DNA of 64,000 bases from NCBI GenBank assembly GCA_964035545.1, contig OZ037765.1:31633504-31697503 (forward strand), written 5' to 3'. Made by a program: the position numbers and the translations under genes. Positions within the stretch are counted from its first letter, which is position 1; every line of letters starts with the position of its first letter. Under the pieces are notes generated by a model. It saw nothing but the letters and a program-made list of their open reading frames with translations, made no database searches and was not told where the DNA came from. This stretch comes from Bugula neritina (lineage: Eukaryota > Bryozoa > Gymnolaemata > Cheilostomatida > Bugulidae). This document shows, in pieces, positions 1 through 13,069 of the stretch.

Positions 1-215
1 CTAACCTATCTCCGCTCTGTCCTGTTGTGATAGATAGAATGTTATAGAATATTATATTATATTAATTATTTTTTAATTATGTTATACTAATTATGGTATA
101 TAATATTCTACCAATTGTTATTTAATCATATTGGTTACATTATAGCTAGAGTGCCAATTAAATAGTTAAACTGTTGGTAGCTGTTACTATGCATTTACCT
201 CTAAAGTATTTACAG

Positions 216-3200
216 CTATCTCAGCAGTGGATTATAAGGAAGAGATGTTTGTACAGAACTCACAAGAGAGGATAATGGGACTGCTGGGTTCTATACTCTC
301 TCTAGATGAGCAGTACGACACTGAGCTCAGCACTGTTATGAACACTACAGACTTCCTGCACTTTATATTCCATGTTGGCAGGTAGCAACTCAACTTACCT
401 GCCTTTAGCAGTACACTTGCCAGAAGAGTGGGTTAATGGTTTATTTATTATTTTTCTCATGGATAATTTTTTTTGCTTTTAAATTTTTATTCATTTGTTG
501 AAATGGTTTCAATTAGCTCCTAAGCATAGCAACACCAACTTCTGTCACACTGGCTGCTGTAAACTGGTAATAAAAAATTATTTTTAATTTAGCAAGTTCA
601 AGGCTTTGTTGTTAGTGAAATGAGTTTTTTACTTGCAACGGATATAAGTTTACAAATGTTTTGCCATTATCTGAATTTTGATTCTTATTTGGGGTTCAGT
701 TGTGTGCCTGATGATCTCATGTAAATGTATAGAATATATGCTATTATTGGCTAAGTTCTATCTTGTATACTTAGTGGTTATGGTGGGTACGGACAACACA
801 GCGCAGCACAACACCTGGCTCTAGGTCTACTCACTCAGCTCATGCAGAAATCATCAATTTCAACAAAAGTGAGTTAAATATAGAATAATTTTTCTAAATG
901 CTATGGAATACATGTTATAATTCTTTACACTGAATTCATGTTATGATACTTACTCTTATGTTTTAATTTGGTGATGGATTTTTTAAAGTTTGAAGTTTTT
1001 AAGTTATAATAGTGAGGCTTTAAGGTGTGGTTTCCTAACTCAAAATTATTTTTCTGTTGCCTGTTGCCTCCTATACAAACTATTCTAATATCCCTTGCAT
1101 GTTATGTAGTTACTCATTGTTGCTATGCATACTACTGTTGCTATGTATACTATGGTTGCTATGTATACTACTGTTGCTATGCATACTACTGTTGCTATGC
1201 ATACTACTGTTGCTATGCATTCCATGGTTGCTATGCATATTATGGTTGCTATGCATATTATGGTTGCTATGTATACTACGGTTGCTATGTATACTACGGT
1301 TGCTATGCGTACTTCTGTTGCTATGCATACTACGGTTGCTATGTATACTATGGTTGCTAGGAGACCGATGAAGCTGTGCTGAGGACTCAGAAGAAACCGC
1401 TGAGTGAGTTGGAAGATGAAGAGAGTGGCTTGGCTACTGTAGAGTTCATTGTAAATGCTGCTTCCACCTGTCTAGAAAAGTATGTTAATATCTTATATAT
1501 AGAAAAGTATGTTAATATCTCAATAACCTCTGAGAATGTTAGGAATATTGGCTGAAGTCTGGTGTCCTAGCTAAAATATGTAAAACAGCAGTTAAAGTGA
1601 AACTAAAAATATTAATTTTATTAGCAGATTAAAGATTGCATAAAACAAACTTGTTTCTTAATGTTAGCCTCCGCTAGATTACTGAGTATTTGTAATTATA
1701 TTTCAACCAACTTATTTTTTTAAATTTTTGGTCAACACATTGACTAAGCCCAGTTTTTCAGCCCAGCTCAGTGGCTCAGTTTGTCAGCCCAGTCTATCAG
1801 ACCAGTCTGGTGGCCTACTCTGTTATGTCAGGAAGGTGTAGATGCTGTGTCACATGCTGACTACTATTATATTATATATCATATATCATATCTGGGTATG
1901 CAGGCACCAAGGAGTGGACTGGTCGTGTTCTCTCGTCAGACTCTTACAGCAGTTGATACACACACCTCACTGGTCTCCCATAATCAAACAGTATCTGGTA
2001 GACACCACGTCACAGCTAGTACAGGTATGTCCCAGCTAGTACGTCATAGCTAGTACAGGTATGTCCCAGCTAGTATGTCCCAGCTAGTATGTCCCAGCTA
2101 GTATGTCCCAGCTAGTATGTCCCAGCTAGTATGTCCCAGCTAGTATGTCCCAGCTAGTATGTCCCAGCTAGTATGTCCCAGCTAGTACAGGTATGTCCTA
2201 GCTAGTATGTCCCAGCTAGTATGTCCCAGCTAGTATGTCTCAGCTAGTATGTCCCAGCTAGTACATCCCAGCTAGTATGTCACAGCTAGTATGTCCCAGC
2301 TAGTACATGTATTGTATTCTTTGAACAGATAATCATTGTGTCATTTATGAATTACCTATGAATGCTTTTGAAGTAATCATGATTGTTCTGTAGGAAGTTA
2401 TTGTTCTAGTTTAAATATACCTGAGAAAATCAAGCTAGTGTGTAAAATAATACATATCCTTTTATGAACAACAATCAAAGCTTTACACTTCAAACTCAAG
2501 CCTACATAATATATACTTTGATAAAAAGTGTTTGAAAGTGGTAATTTGTTCTTGCGATTTTTTAACCTACTCTTTTCTGGGTATAAATGTCAGCCTCTTA
2601 AGTTATATGTATACACATTACACAATATATTTCTATTTAGCTGTTACATTCAGACTGTCAAGTGTTTGTGTATTATGATGGTATCGGTTGAAACCAGATA
2701 GTGATGAACTCTTTCGTTTATATTTTAGTCGATGTCCTTGGATCTGGTTTTGTGTCTTTTCACAATCTGCGGCTTCCCTCAGGTGTGTATTTACTTATAT
2801 CCTATTACAGTTTGTCACTATACACATCAATTGATCTGTTATAGAACTTATGTACATTACATTGATGTATATCCGATGTATATTCAGTGTTATTTGCCCA
2901 GAGGGCTAGTGTGGTAATGTAGTAGCTAAGTTTGCACTGCCTTGTGTGACAGCTTGATAAATTGTCAATAACAGAGTGTCTTCTACATTTTATGTTAGTG
3001 CTGACAGTTATGTAATTTGTTAGACTAACTGCGTAGTAGATCATCAGGTGTTGGCATCGGATGATTTGATCAGAATGTAAAGATTTGTGCCGAGTCTAGC
3101 GAGATGTTATACTTTTTGTGTTACCAGATAAAGTCACCCGGTGTAAATATAAAATACTTGGATGCAAGCCAAGAGTTGCGTAAGGCAGTTATTCTGAAAC

Positions 3201-6200
3201 ATTTCCCCGACAAGATGCAGTCTATGGTTGTGGATACAGCCAGTAGGAGAAAGAAAATGGTGAGTTGTTTTACTTCTACAACCATGTCTTATTTTCTCTG
3301 GCAGTTGGGAATTATCTTATCTCGGTCTTCACTCTACTTTCAATAGCTTTTTAAAGTGTCGATGTAGTTTTCGAGCGTATTTTTGAAATCTTTACATTTT
3401 AGGTTACTGGTCTAAATGTAACATTCCTGTCATTTTTAATATCGAAGTATTATTTATTTATTTCGCTGTGTTCTAAATATATCTGCTCTGCTATATTTTC
3501 AAATATTGGAGTTGTCTTTTTTGAAAATATTCATAAGATAGTGATTAAACAGGGCAGCTGTGACTATTATGTCAGGTGAAGATTTCATGGCTATAGTAAC
3601 AACTGATATTCTGTATAATAAACCATAACTGATACATAAGGTTGCAACTTTCATTTAAGTAATTAGCTTGTTGAGGGAGAGAGAATATTTTGGTGATTTG
3701 AAGCATACAGTTGAACATTTGAGCAATTGTAAAGTTTATATTAGTAAGGGTGGCTGGCTATTGATAGAAAATTATTCGTATGCCTGAACAAGTTTTAATT
3801 GGTTTAGTTATTCTACAGGAAGTGATGTTACATGTTGTATTAGACAGCTGACTTAGAGTGTAATGCTGACTTAGAGTGGAATGCTGACTTGACTTTGTTG
3901 TAGATAAAAGATCAGGTGATAGAGCACTGCTCAGTAACTGCCCAGCTGTATGATGACAATCTCTTATCTATTATTACTAAAATCATTATAGAAAACACAT
4001 CTAAACTAGTGAAAGGTAAGATTGTTAAGGCACAAAGTTTAAGCTGTCTAATGCATTAGTCGGCAAATTCTCACTCTGACCAAATATGAAAACTTAGTGA
4101 TCTACCATAGGGATCGTTTATTAGTATGATATAATATTTTTATATTATACTGTTGAAAAATAATAGTATGATATAATATTTTTATAATATTATAATATTG
4201 AAAATAACAGTATGATAATAATATATTGTAGTATAATATTATATTGTGATATTATTTTGTATTCATTATTTACTAAAACAGTAACTTTTAAACTGCAAAT
4301 TTTTAAAAATTGAAAATAGGAAAAAATCAAAACTATAAAAACTGTGAAACTGAAAACCTGAAATCAAATTTATTTCAGTTTCAAAAGATTCAACAACTGG
4401 ACTCAACAGTTTGCCTGCTTGATTATTGTAGTGTTCATTGTCACTGCAGTTAGATAGTGAACATAGCCTTATAGTCTCTCCTGAAACACACTAAATAGCC
4501 AAGAAGTACCACCGTAACACGTAGAATAGATGTTATGAGTTTTGAGTATGAAATGCTATGAAATACTATACATAGTTGATATTAGAATAAGCAAGTATTG
4601 TTATGATATTCAAGGCTCCCTCCTGGACATGGAGACCCACTGGGTACTCTCGCTATGTCTGAAGACACTGGACCAGTTTGTCTCCTCCCACGTGCCGTAT
4701 GAGAACCTGGATGTTATCAGGAGTTTAGTGAACCTTGCCGGCATGGGGACACGACTCAGCAAACTCTGGCTGTCAGCTGACCTGGAGGTGAATTATGGGG
4801 ATTGTACTGCTGTATCACCATGGTTACTACATGATGCTATCTGTTACTACATGATAATCTCTGTTATTATATGATAAGCGTATTTATTACTATATGATAA
4901 TGTATATTACTATATGATAATGTATATTACTATATGATAATGTATATTACTATATGATAATGTATATTACTAATGATGCTATTTGTTACTTCATACTATG
5001 TTATGATGGTATGTTTTACTATGTTTCTAAAACGTACTAAAAGTTTTATTTTATAGGATTATATCTATTATTATATTACTAGAGATTGCTATGAAATTTT
5101 GCTTAAAGGTCATTTATATAATGATGATACTATTGCTTTGCTTCAAAAATTTACTTTTTGTTGCTTAATTATGTTTGTATAGTAAACATAGCAACCATAG
5201 CAGCTTCTCACGAACACACCTCTTCTGTAACAACACGTTATCCTTACACAGGTGTTATCACTGATGCTGTACATCAAGTTAGGTGCCAACCCAGGTGCTG
5301 TGGGTGGCGGCTCTAGTATAACAACTCCCGTGAAATCAAGTAAACCCGCTGCCTCAGCTCAAACCGACGCTTTAGACCCATTTCCAGACATGGATGTCGA
5401 CTCCAGGAAACACTTCAAGGTGCGGCAGTCGGGTTTTTCTTGCTGCTTAACTATACTAGCTTGTAATAAACGTGTTTTCTGAGAAGTGTTGAAATACAGT
5501 TTAATTTTTTCAAATCAAGAAATTAATCAAGTGTTGCAAAAAATGATTGGCTATGTGAATATAAGTTGACCAATCAGCATGACTTTTAAATCTGTGTCAA
5601 TTTGAGAGTTTCCAACTGTAATAAGCTTTGCCGAGCAGCGTGTGGCAGGCAGGTAGAAGCTGTCGTATGCAAGTACAAGCACCTGTTAGACTGTGTGCTG
5701 CCGTATGCAAGTACAGACACCTGTTAGACTGTGTGCTGTCGTATGCAAGTACAAGCACCTGTTAGACTGTGTGCTGCCGTATGCAAGTACAGACACCTGT
5801 TAGACTGTGTGCTGCCGCATGCAAGTACAGACACCTGTTAGACTGTGTGCTGCCGTATGCAAGTACAAGCACCTGTTAGACTGTGTGCTGCCGTATGCAA
5901 GTACAAGCACCTGTTAGACTGTGCGCTGCTTGCAGGTGCTGCTGGAGATGCTGAACGTACCTGTGAGTCAGCTCAAACAGGTGTACAACGACCACCGGGA
6001 GAGTCCGTCTCTGCTACTGCAGGCCCTGCATGGACTGTGAGTAGAGATTGTGTGTACATAATAACTGTTGATTAAGATGTTACTGAGTCATGCTAAACAA
6101 ACTTATAGTAAGGTATATTTAAAGTTTCAAGTATTCAATAAAATAGTCAAATATTAGCTTTTAAAATTTTTCAACTCTGAAAAATATTTTTTATAAAAGC

Positions 6201-9200
6201 GGATTATTACTATTCCAGCTTTTGGCCTTCTCTTCATGTGACTATATTATATCTATACTGTGTTTGAAATTTATTTCCTCTGTAAATAAAAATTGTTTTT
6301 ATATTTTCAGTGTTTTAGAAGATACTCCTGAAAAATCAAAACATTCCCTGAAGTAAGTTCAAGAGATATGCAGTTAGTAGTTGTTTTCCCATGTGTGCAT
6401 TTGAAGGGGTATATAAGTGTGAAAGAGTATCACTATACGACAGTTGTTTTAGTGATGACATTTTCTAATATATTTTTGTCGTACTATGTCACACTCTGTC
6501 ATATCCTGTCATGCTCTGTCATCTCCTGTCACACTCTGCCATACTCTGACACACTCTGTCATATCCTGTCACACTCTGTCATCTCCTGTCATACTCTGAC
6601 ACACTCTGTCATTACTGTTTCTTAGAGGGAAGTCGGCGAGCACAACCAATGATAAGCAGGAAATCGGAGAAAGGATGATTGATTTCGGCATTCTCGCGAC
6701 CGCCATTACGAGCAGTAGTGATCTTGAAGAGTAAGTCTCAAGTATTAAATAGAAGTAATACAATTATTATGTATCTATACTTTGTACAAATACGCACACT
6801 CTTACTATGTCTCTCACTTACACTGTGTAGTACATACTATGTGATACACTTGCGCTGTGTAATGTATACTCACTATGTAATGTATAAACATTGTATAATA
6901 TATTATACTCGCTATGTAGAGTCTACACGCTGTGTAATTATATATACTCACTATGTAATGTATACGCACTCTATAACATATTATACTTACTATATCTCAG
7001 TCTCTGATACATAATATTTTGTATACTCACAGCATGGAGCCACTGGAAGCTGTAGAGGAAGAGAAAGTAGAAAACAACTCCAAGAAGAATCTACAGAGTT
7101 CTGGTTTCCCGATGACGGAGCAGAACGAGAAGAAGTCTTCTAGTGCCAAGCTGCTCAAGTCAGAGCTGAGTAATATGCTGCAGAAATCACCTTCCCACAT
7201 GCAGCTTAACAAAGTATGTTCGTCAGCTTGACGTCCTCTCTCTCAATACTATCTCTAGTGTGATGTCCTGGTGTTTTGCTATTATATGATTCATGTGTAA
7301 CATAGCTAGTAAATAGAAAGTCATTCCATATGTCATGTTTTATGAGTTGATCAGAGAATTGCAGTAAAATGATGTACTATTATGTATTGTTGGCTGTTAG
7401 GTGGTGTATCTGTGTTTATGACTGAAGTTCACTTTGTGTTGTCGTTTCAATGGTAGACTGCTCGGTTGTATTCTCTTACCAGAGTTTCTGCCCAAGTTTA
7501 GTTTATTATTTACCTGGTAAAATCTGATACTCACTGCATTACTTCGAAGTTATGGTTTTTTTTTCTATAGGTAAACCTAGGTCTTTCCATACTCTACGCC
7601 AGGCAAGCCTTAGGCACTATCCTCTCTAACTGGTCTATTAAGGGCCCTCGAATAACTGCTCAACTATTAAACTGTGAGGAACATAATTTAGTCTTAGTTC
7701 TCGATGTCCTCAACCGTGATAGTTCCAATTTAAAGCTGTTTGAGCAGGTAAGCATTTGGTGTACTATTCACAATAGAAAGTGGTGTGACTTAGCTCTATT
7801 CAGCTTTATGAGTAACTTGTAACATTATAAATAACTTGTAATACTATATATAACTTGTGATACTATAAATAACTTGTAATACTATATATAGCTTGTAATA
7901 CTATATATATCTTGTAATACTATAAATAACTTGTAATACTATATATAACTTGTGATACTATAAATAACTTGTAATACTATATATAGCTTGTAATACTATA
8001 TATATCTTGTAATACTATAAATAACTTGTAATACTATAAATAACTTGTAATACTATAAATAACTTGTAGTACTATAAATAACTTGTAATACTATAAATAA
8101 CTTGTGATACTATAAATAACTTGTAGTACTATAAATAACTTGTAATATTATAAATAACTTGTAATACTATAAATAACTTGTGATACTATAAATAACTCGT
8201 AATACTATAAATAACTTGTAGTACTATAAATAACTCGTGATACTATAAATAACTTGTGATACTGTAAATAACTTGTAAAACAACTTATGAAACTGGAATA
8301 ATTTATTACTTTATTGGTGGCATATTGGTAAATTAGAAAAACTACTTTAATAGCAAGTTAATAATAGTAGGTTCTGCATAGTCTATAAATAGCTGGTGTA
8401 GCTTGATACATGACTGATGTGTCTATTGTGACTATTTTATGTATTCTCTGCTGTGCTGTTTGTCGCAGGTTGTCTCTAAGGTAATGAGTTGCTGCAGTGA
8501 AGACTACCTGCAGTCAGTGGCCGAGGCTGCCTCTTACTTTATGGAGGAAAGAAAGTCAAAGCAGGTAGTGAGGGAATCTCCTCATCAGAAACACAAGAAA
8601 GTGAAAGGAGAGGTCAGCGTGGCTGGTGCTTCAGTCATACTCGTATCGTTTGACAAATGGTACGTTGGCCATTTTTGGGGGAGTGGCTTGTGAATGTGGG
8701 CGTGGTCTAATAAGCAAGGGCGTGGTCTAATGAGCAAGGGTGTGGTCTAATGAGCAAGGGCGTGGTCTAATAAGCATGGTCGTGGTCACATGCACGCGCA
8801 TTCCGTCTATGTTAGCTGAATGATGTCAAAAATTGATAGGAATAATCAACTAAATAAGTTTGTGAATAGACTTCACACTAATTTGTTTTCTGTTGTAATA
8901 ATGATATGTGTAATTTGGAGTTATCTGATACCTGTAATCATATAATGTAGTTGTAATACAAGCGTGGAGAGTAGCCTTGACATTGCTACTTCCCCCGACA
9001 TGAAATCTCACCACCACAGGTTCTGCGGGCCGAACTACAAGTGGCAAGACATCGAGCTGCCTGGAAACAAACTTTACTTCACATATCAACCAGCAGGTAA
9101 CTTTTTGATCTTCACATATCAACCAGCAGGTAACTCTCTTGTCTTCACATATCAACCAGCAGGTAGCTCTCTCATCACTTAGTATGTTCTGCACCAGGCC

Positions 9201-11203
9201 CTGTCAATATCACAGTTGTTGTATTATGCTTTAATCTTTGTTCTTGTTTTTAACAGTTCTTGAGTTTTTCAAAGGCATTGAGACAGTAACAAGTGTAGAG
9301 GAATAGACAGGGGTGGATATGGTAGGCTAGTCTTACAGTTTATACGCTCCTGTTGTAGGCTCCGGGTCCAACAGATGGAAGTTTACTGTAAATTCTGCTG
9401 CTAACAACTCACATGGTAGTTTCTTCACGGGTTTCGTTATTCTCAATCATATTCTTTCCACTCCGTCATACTGCAGGTCAGTAGTGCTTAGACACTATAA
9501 TATATCAGTGTAATATTATATCATATAGTAATATTGTTATATTACATCATATCGCAATGTAATATCATATTGCATCTCAGTATAATATATCATATCGCAG
9601 TGTAATATTATATCATTTATCAATGTAATATTATATTCTGTTATTATATTATGTTATTATATTATATAATATTATATTATGTTATTATGTAATATTATAT
9701 TTTGTAATATTATATTATGTAATACTATATTATGCAACTGTCTATCTTCTATGCAGGATCATTGATTCAGCCACGCTGTGGCGTAGACTGGTGGTTGTGG
9801 CCTGCAAGCAGAAGGGGCCTCAGAGACTCAAGGTCATACAACTCCTGCTTTACCTGCTCAAGTCCCACTCTAAAACGTAGGTTTCAATCTGTAGTGGTGT
9901 CTTGAAAATAATTAAATCCAACGATGATGTGCTTTATGTGCCTTTGGCATGGACACATGTATAATATTGTGTTATTCATAGAGAAAAGGTGAGAGTTGAA
10001 ATAAAATGTGAATTTTATAGAATTTTCAGCATAATGATGCACTTAGTTTATTATTGGTTATTGGCTGATTTTATGCATACAAGCCTATGGCCCCATTAAA
10101 CAATTATGTTAATGAATCAGTCCACCTGTGTTGTATTATCTCGTACGTATAACTTGATTTAGTGGGGGTGATGGTTGCGGCCCGACTGAGTTGAAGTTGG
10201 ACCTGCGCTATCTAGCTCCACTATGGAGGCTCTACTTCAACATGAGTGAAGATCACGGACCTGAACAGGCCTCTGACTTGCTCAGAGCTCTAACTGAACT
10301 GTTTGTAGAGGCTGAGACTATAGCCTTGGTAAGTGACAGTCAGTAGCTGTAGATCTCATTGTACTCTGTGTATAGGTTTATATGTATTATATTATATTGT
10401 GTCCATGTATGTATGAATGGCAGATGTGATGGTGGTTATGAATGTAGGTGCCGTGTATACATTAACACTTTTATTCCTTTACTTCTTACTCGATACGTCT
10501 TTTATTTATACACTTTTGTTTTGATTTCTCCTGGTGTAGCTCCTATGTACACTTTTCTCTAACTTATTTTTCTCACAAAGTTTTCCCTTTCGTGTATGGA
10601 TGTTATCCTGAAAAAATTTATGCATGTGTATAGCTAATATGGTGTAATATTGTATGTAAAATGATGAGCTATGCATTAGAGCAGTACAAAGTATCAATAA
10701 ACTTGACAGATTTTATTTGTGGGACATCCCAGTACTTGGTTTTAGTGTACAGTCTATATTTTTACATTTTACGTGATGAGTGTGAGTTTATCATACTGCA
10801 TGTCTGGGATTTTAATAAACTGGTTATTAGTGGAGTGCTGCGCAGGTGAAATCTGTCTAGTTTGATCGATATTTAATATTCTTCTAATACAGAGGTTACG
10901 GTACACGCGCGCACACACAGTCACACACACAGACAGTCACACACAGTCACACACACAGTCACACACACAGTCACACACACAGTCACACACACAGTCACAC
11001 CTACACGCAGTCGCATACATCAACTTGATGCTTGCATACTTGCTCTATTTCAGGAGTGGGGTGTTGATGGAGAATTCCTATCATGTATGATAGACCCGAA
11101 GCACCTTCTGAAGCCCTTCCAAGCTGGAGTGCGGAGGGTGTTGGCCTTAGCAACCGCTATCGGCCTTGACTCAGAACTTTCCGGTGAAACACGGAAAGAC
11201 TAG
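216..11203 (+). CDS. ZZEF1: ZZEF1-like protein, C-terminal 21 exons (5' partial)
   Basis: Exons: 216-381 (or from 225), 775-868, 1361-1479, 1904-2024, 2641-2680, 2729-2784, 3128-3259, 3904-4015, 4615-4787, 5252-5419, 5936-6036, 6311-6352, 6626-6730, 7033-7213, 7571-7747, 8469-8659, 8963-9096, 9359-9476, 9757-9876, 10163-10328, 11054-11203 (stop TAG). Phases agree throughout and give about 888 residues. Exons 8469-9476 encode a CUB-like domain: VVRESPH, then SVILVSFDK, then LPGNKLYFTYQ and NRWKFTV. The following helices (TGFVILNHIL, QRLKVIQLLLYLLKS, APLWRLYF, LLRALTELF) match my memory of the end of human ZZEF1, a roughly 2960-aa protein with EF-hand, DOC and two ZZ zinc-finger domains, which would lie upstream of the window. 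Its cellular role is poorly known. Another giant CUB/DOC protein such as a HECT-family ligase is the alternative. The intron 2681-2728 is only 48 bp; several introns carry tandem repeats. Confidence 0.78.
1119..1356. repeat. 18-bp minisatellite before acceptor
   Basis: About 13 tandem copies of GTTGCTATGCATACTACT, with variants at the third and last few positions. It runs to within 5 nt of the ZZEF1 exon at 1361. Because 18 is a multiple of three, all frames stay open and produce spurious repetitive reading frames on both strands. Confidence 0.95.
2010..2312. repeat. 15-bp minisatellite that includes a splice donor
   Basis: About 19 copies of CAGCTAGTATGTCCC. The first copies overlap the end of the ZZEF1 exon (…CAGCTAGTACAG, donor at 2025), and donor-like CAG/GTATGT recurs at 2059 and 2191. 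The array therefore appears to have grown from the exon-intron junction. Confidence 0.95.
3847..3890. repeat. Short 18-bp tandem repeat before acceptor
   Basis: Two and a half copies of GCTGACTTAGAGTGTAAT, ending 13 nt before the ZZEF1 exon at 3904. Confidence 0.8.
4891..4970. repeat. 20-bp tandem repeat after donor
   Basis: Four near-identical copies of TATATGATAATGTATATTAC, about 100 nt downstream of the donor at 4788. Degenerate copies extend upstream to about 4830. Confidence 0.85.
5664..5930. repeat. 38-bp minisatellite before acceptor
   Basis: Seven copies of a 38-bp unit starting CGTATGCAAGTACAAGCACC. The last copy degenerates into GTGCGCTGCTTGCAG, the acceptor of the exon at 5936, so the array abuts the splice site. 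Confidence 0.93.
6479..6615. repeat. Decameric repeat forming the polypyrimidine side of an acceptor
   Basis: Runs of CACTCTGTCA and TATCCTGTCA, about 13 units, ending 10 nt before the exon at 6626. The array is pyrimidine-rich on this strand and may serve as an extended polypyrimidine tract. Confidence 0.88.
6826..7010. repeat. Irregular AT-rich tandem repeat before acceptor
   Basis: Imperfect copies of ACTATGTAATGTATACTC, with unit length drifting, in the intron that ends at the ZZEF1 exon 7033. Confidence 0.7.
7815..8278. repeat. 19-bp minisatellite
   Basis: About 24 copies of TATAAATAACTTGTAATAC with a higher-order pattern near 7860-8030 (ATATATAGC and ATATATATC variants recur in order). 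It starts about 70 nt after the donor at 7748. Confidence 0.95.
8694..8790. repeat. 20-bp tandem repeat after donor
   Basis: Four to five copies of GGGCGTGGTCTAATAAGCAA, locally GC-richer than its surroundings, starting about 34 nt after the donor at 8660. Confidence 0.9.
9078..9176. repeat. 33-bp triplicate containing the CUB-exon splice donor
   Basis: Three copies of a 33-bp unit beginning CTTCACATATCAACCAGCAG. Each ends its exon-like part with CCAGCAG followed by GTAACT or GTAGCT, giving candidate donors at 9097, 9130 and 9163. The reading frame is open through all three copies. Confidence 0.95.
9488..9740. repeat. AT-rich repeat before acceptor
   Basis: Degenerate units of about 20 bp (ATATCATATCGCAGTGTAAT) pass into ATTATGTAAT motifs, ending just before the exon at 9757. 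Confidence 0.8.
10899..11010. repeat. CA-type repeat before acceptor
   Basis: CACACACAGT units of about 12 bp, ending 44 nt upstream of the last ZZEF1 exon (11054). Confidence 0.9.
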
Positions 11204-11846
11204 TTAGACATGCAGTTTTATCTCTTTCATTTTACTATAATGTTTCTGATCCGAAACTCTAATAATTTATTGTAAGATTTCTGGGTTTATGAAATTGTTG
11301 CTAATGTGTATTGTGTGTGTTTTTTAATTTTATTTCACATTGATGTTTCAGTTAAATTTCAAAGGGTTCTCTTTTGTTAGCTTTAATTATGCTTCAATTT
11401 TATGGAAAGCATTGTACCTATTTCTGCTAACTGTCTAATTTTTTTAATTATTTTCATAGTAAAATGATATACAATACATATAATGTATTTATTATTATTT
11501 CCTGTACCACAATTACATATTGTTGTATGCTCCTCGATTTGTAATAATTATATAGAGTATATACATAAAGTGTATATTGAGTATATATGTACACAGAGTA
11601 TATACATAGAGTATATTAGACAAAAAGTAGATATATAGCGTGTGTTGTAGGTAGTCATGGTGTACTACTAGATTGAGCTCAATATCAAGTAGGGCCTACT
11701 ATAAAATGACAGATAAAGTGCTGCTAAATTAAAATATGGAACTGCAAAATTTTAAAATATGGAACTATGGTAACATGCTATTGGAAATTAAAATGAATGA
11801 GTCAACGCTTTCTGGTGCCACGGGGCACTGAAAGGAAAAGTTTCCT

Positions 11847-11879
11847 CGATACTCCACACTTTTTAAGTGTGGAGTATCG
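11847..11879. repeat. Perfect 15-bp stem hairpin with 3-nt loop
   Basis: The arm CGATACTCCACACTT (11847-11861) is followed by TTT and its exact reverse complement (11865-11879). A shorter palindrome, GTGCC/GGCAC, lies about 30 nt upstream. There is no downstream T-run of the kind expected for a transcription terminator. The function is unknown. Confidence 0.9.
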
Positions 11880-13069
11880 TGGAATAGTATGTCTGGTGTT
11901 CAGTAATACATGTGTGGGTCCTAATATCATAATATATTTCTTCAACAGGCGTATAGCTGACGGTGTGTTAGAAATTTAGTGAATGGCTTTTAGTTATTAA
12001 CTTATATTGTCTTTTTACGCTCCAGATATGTTTACTTGACTTAATTAACAAAGTTTCTCTTGATGTCTCTGAACAGCTGGCCGTGTAATTGTCTATATCT
12101 TGTTCTCCATTAGGTCTACATACATGCATTTCCACTTAATTGCTGGAATGAGCTGCAGTCTGGTAGACTATTGATTTGATCTACACATTCCATTTAATGG
12201 GCAGTTACATTAACTTTGTGTGGGTTCGCTTGGTTGTAGTGAGTTATTATTATGGGTACTGGTGATGAATTTATAATTTTTCATACAGCTTTAGCTTATT
12301 TTTAATGTCATTCTGTTGAATATATTTTTATTCAACCCATTACCACCAAAGTAATGAGTTGGTAACTACTGTATAAGTATAGTGGTAATCAAAGATAAAT
12401 GCAATTAATGTAGTTCTCATTTTTCAGTACGTAGTACATCAAAGTGCCATCTATAATTGCCAAGTGTGCTTTTAGTATCGTGAATAGAGTCAAAATGCAC
12501 AATGCTTAATACACTACAGGGATTTTTAACTTTACTGGAAAAATTCAACGCACTTTGGAGATCACCTAAAAAATTAAGTCCAATATTTTACGCTTGGTCT
12601 TTTAAACATGTAAACAAACTTCTGGTAATTTTGCTCACAATAGATATATGATCCAAATTTCATTTGAAATTTTATTTGGTATGTTGAACACATTTATTGT
12701 AACTGCTACAATGCATAAATACCAGGAATTACATACAATTAGAAGTTGTCTTCCGTCTATCCACCAAATTCTTTTCAGAAATATTCTTGGCTTTGAAAAA
12801 GCAAACGCACACAAAATGTATTAGAATAATAAGTTTGATTAAATATTTACAGGTTGCGACAAATACACTGTTATTCTACTCAACATGCTGAATTCACTTT
12901 AAAAATATAATGAAATAAAAACTATTAATATTATTTGTTACTAATAGTAATACTAAATAATTTATAATTGACTTAAAGTTGAAGTGTAAGTTAAACTTAA
13001 TGACACTAATCATGAGTTATAACTGTAATGACTTAACCAGATTATGAGTAAATTTAATGATTAATCATT

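Noticed and set aside
1025-1382. Open frames of 72-111 residues on both strands rich in CYAYY, HSN or VAMHT repeats
   Set aside because: They are translations of the 18-bp minisatellite; a unit divisible by three keeps every frame open. No start context or family match.
3061-3127. Upstream extension of the ZZEF1 exon through MLYFLCYQ
   Set aside because: Joining at 3128 gives the correct phase with donor 2784; earlier acceptors meet a stop or are less plausible.
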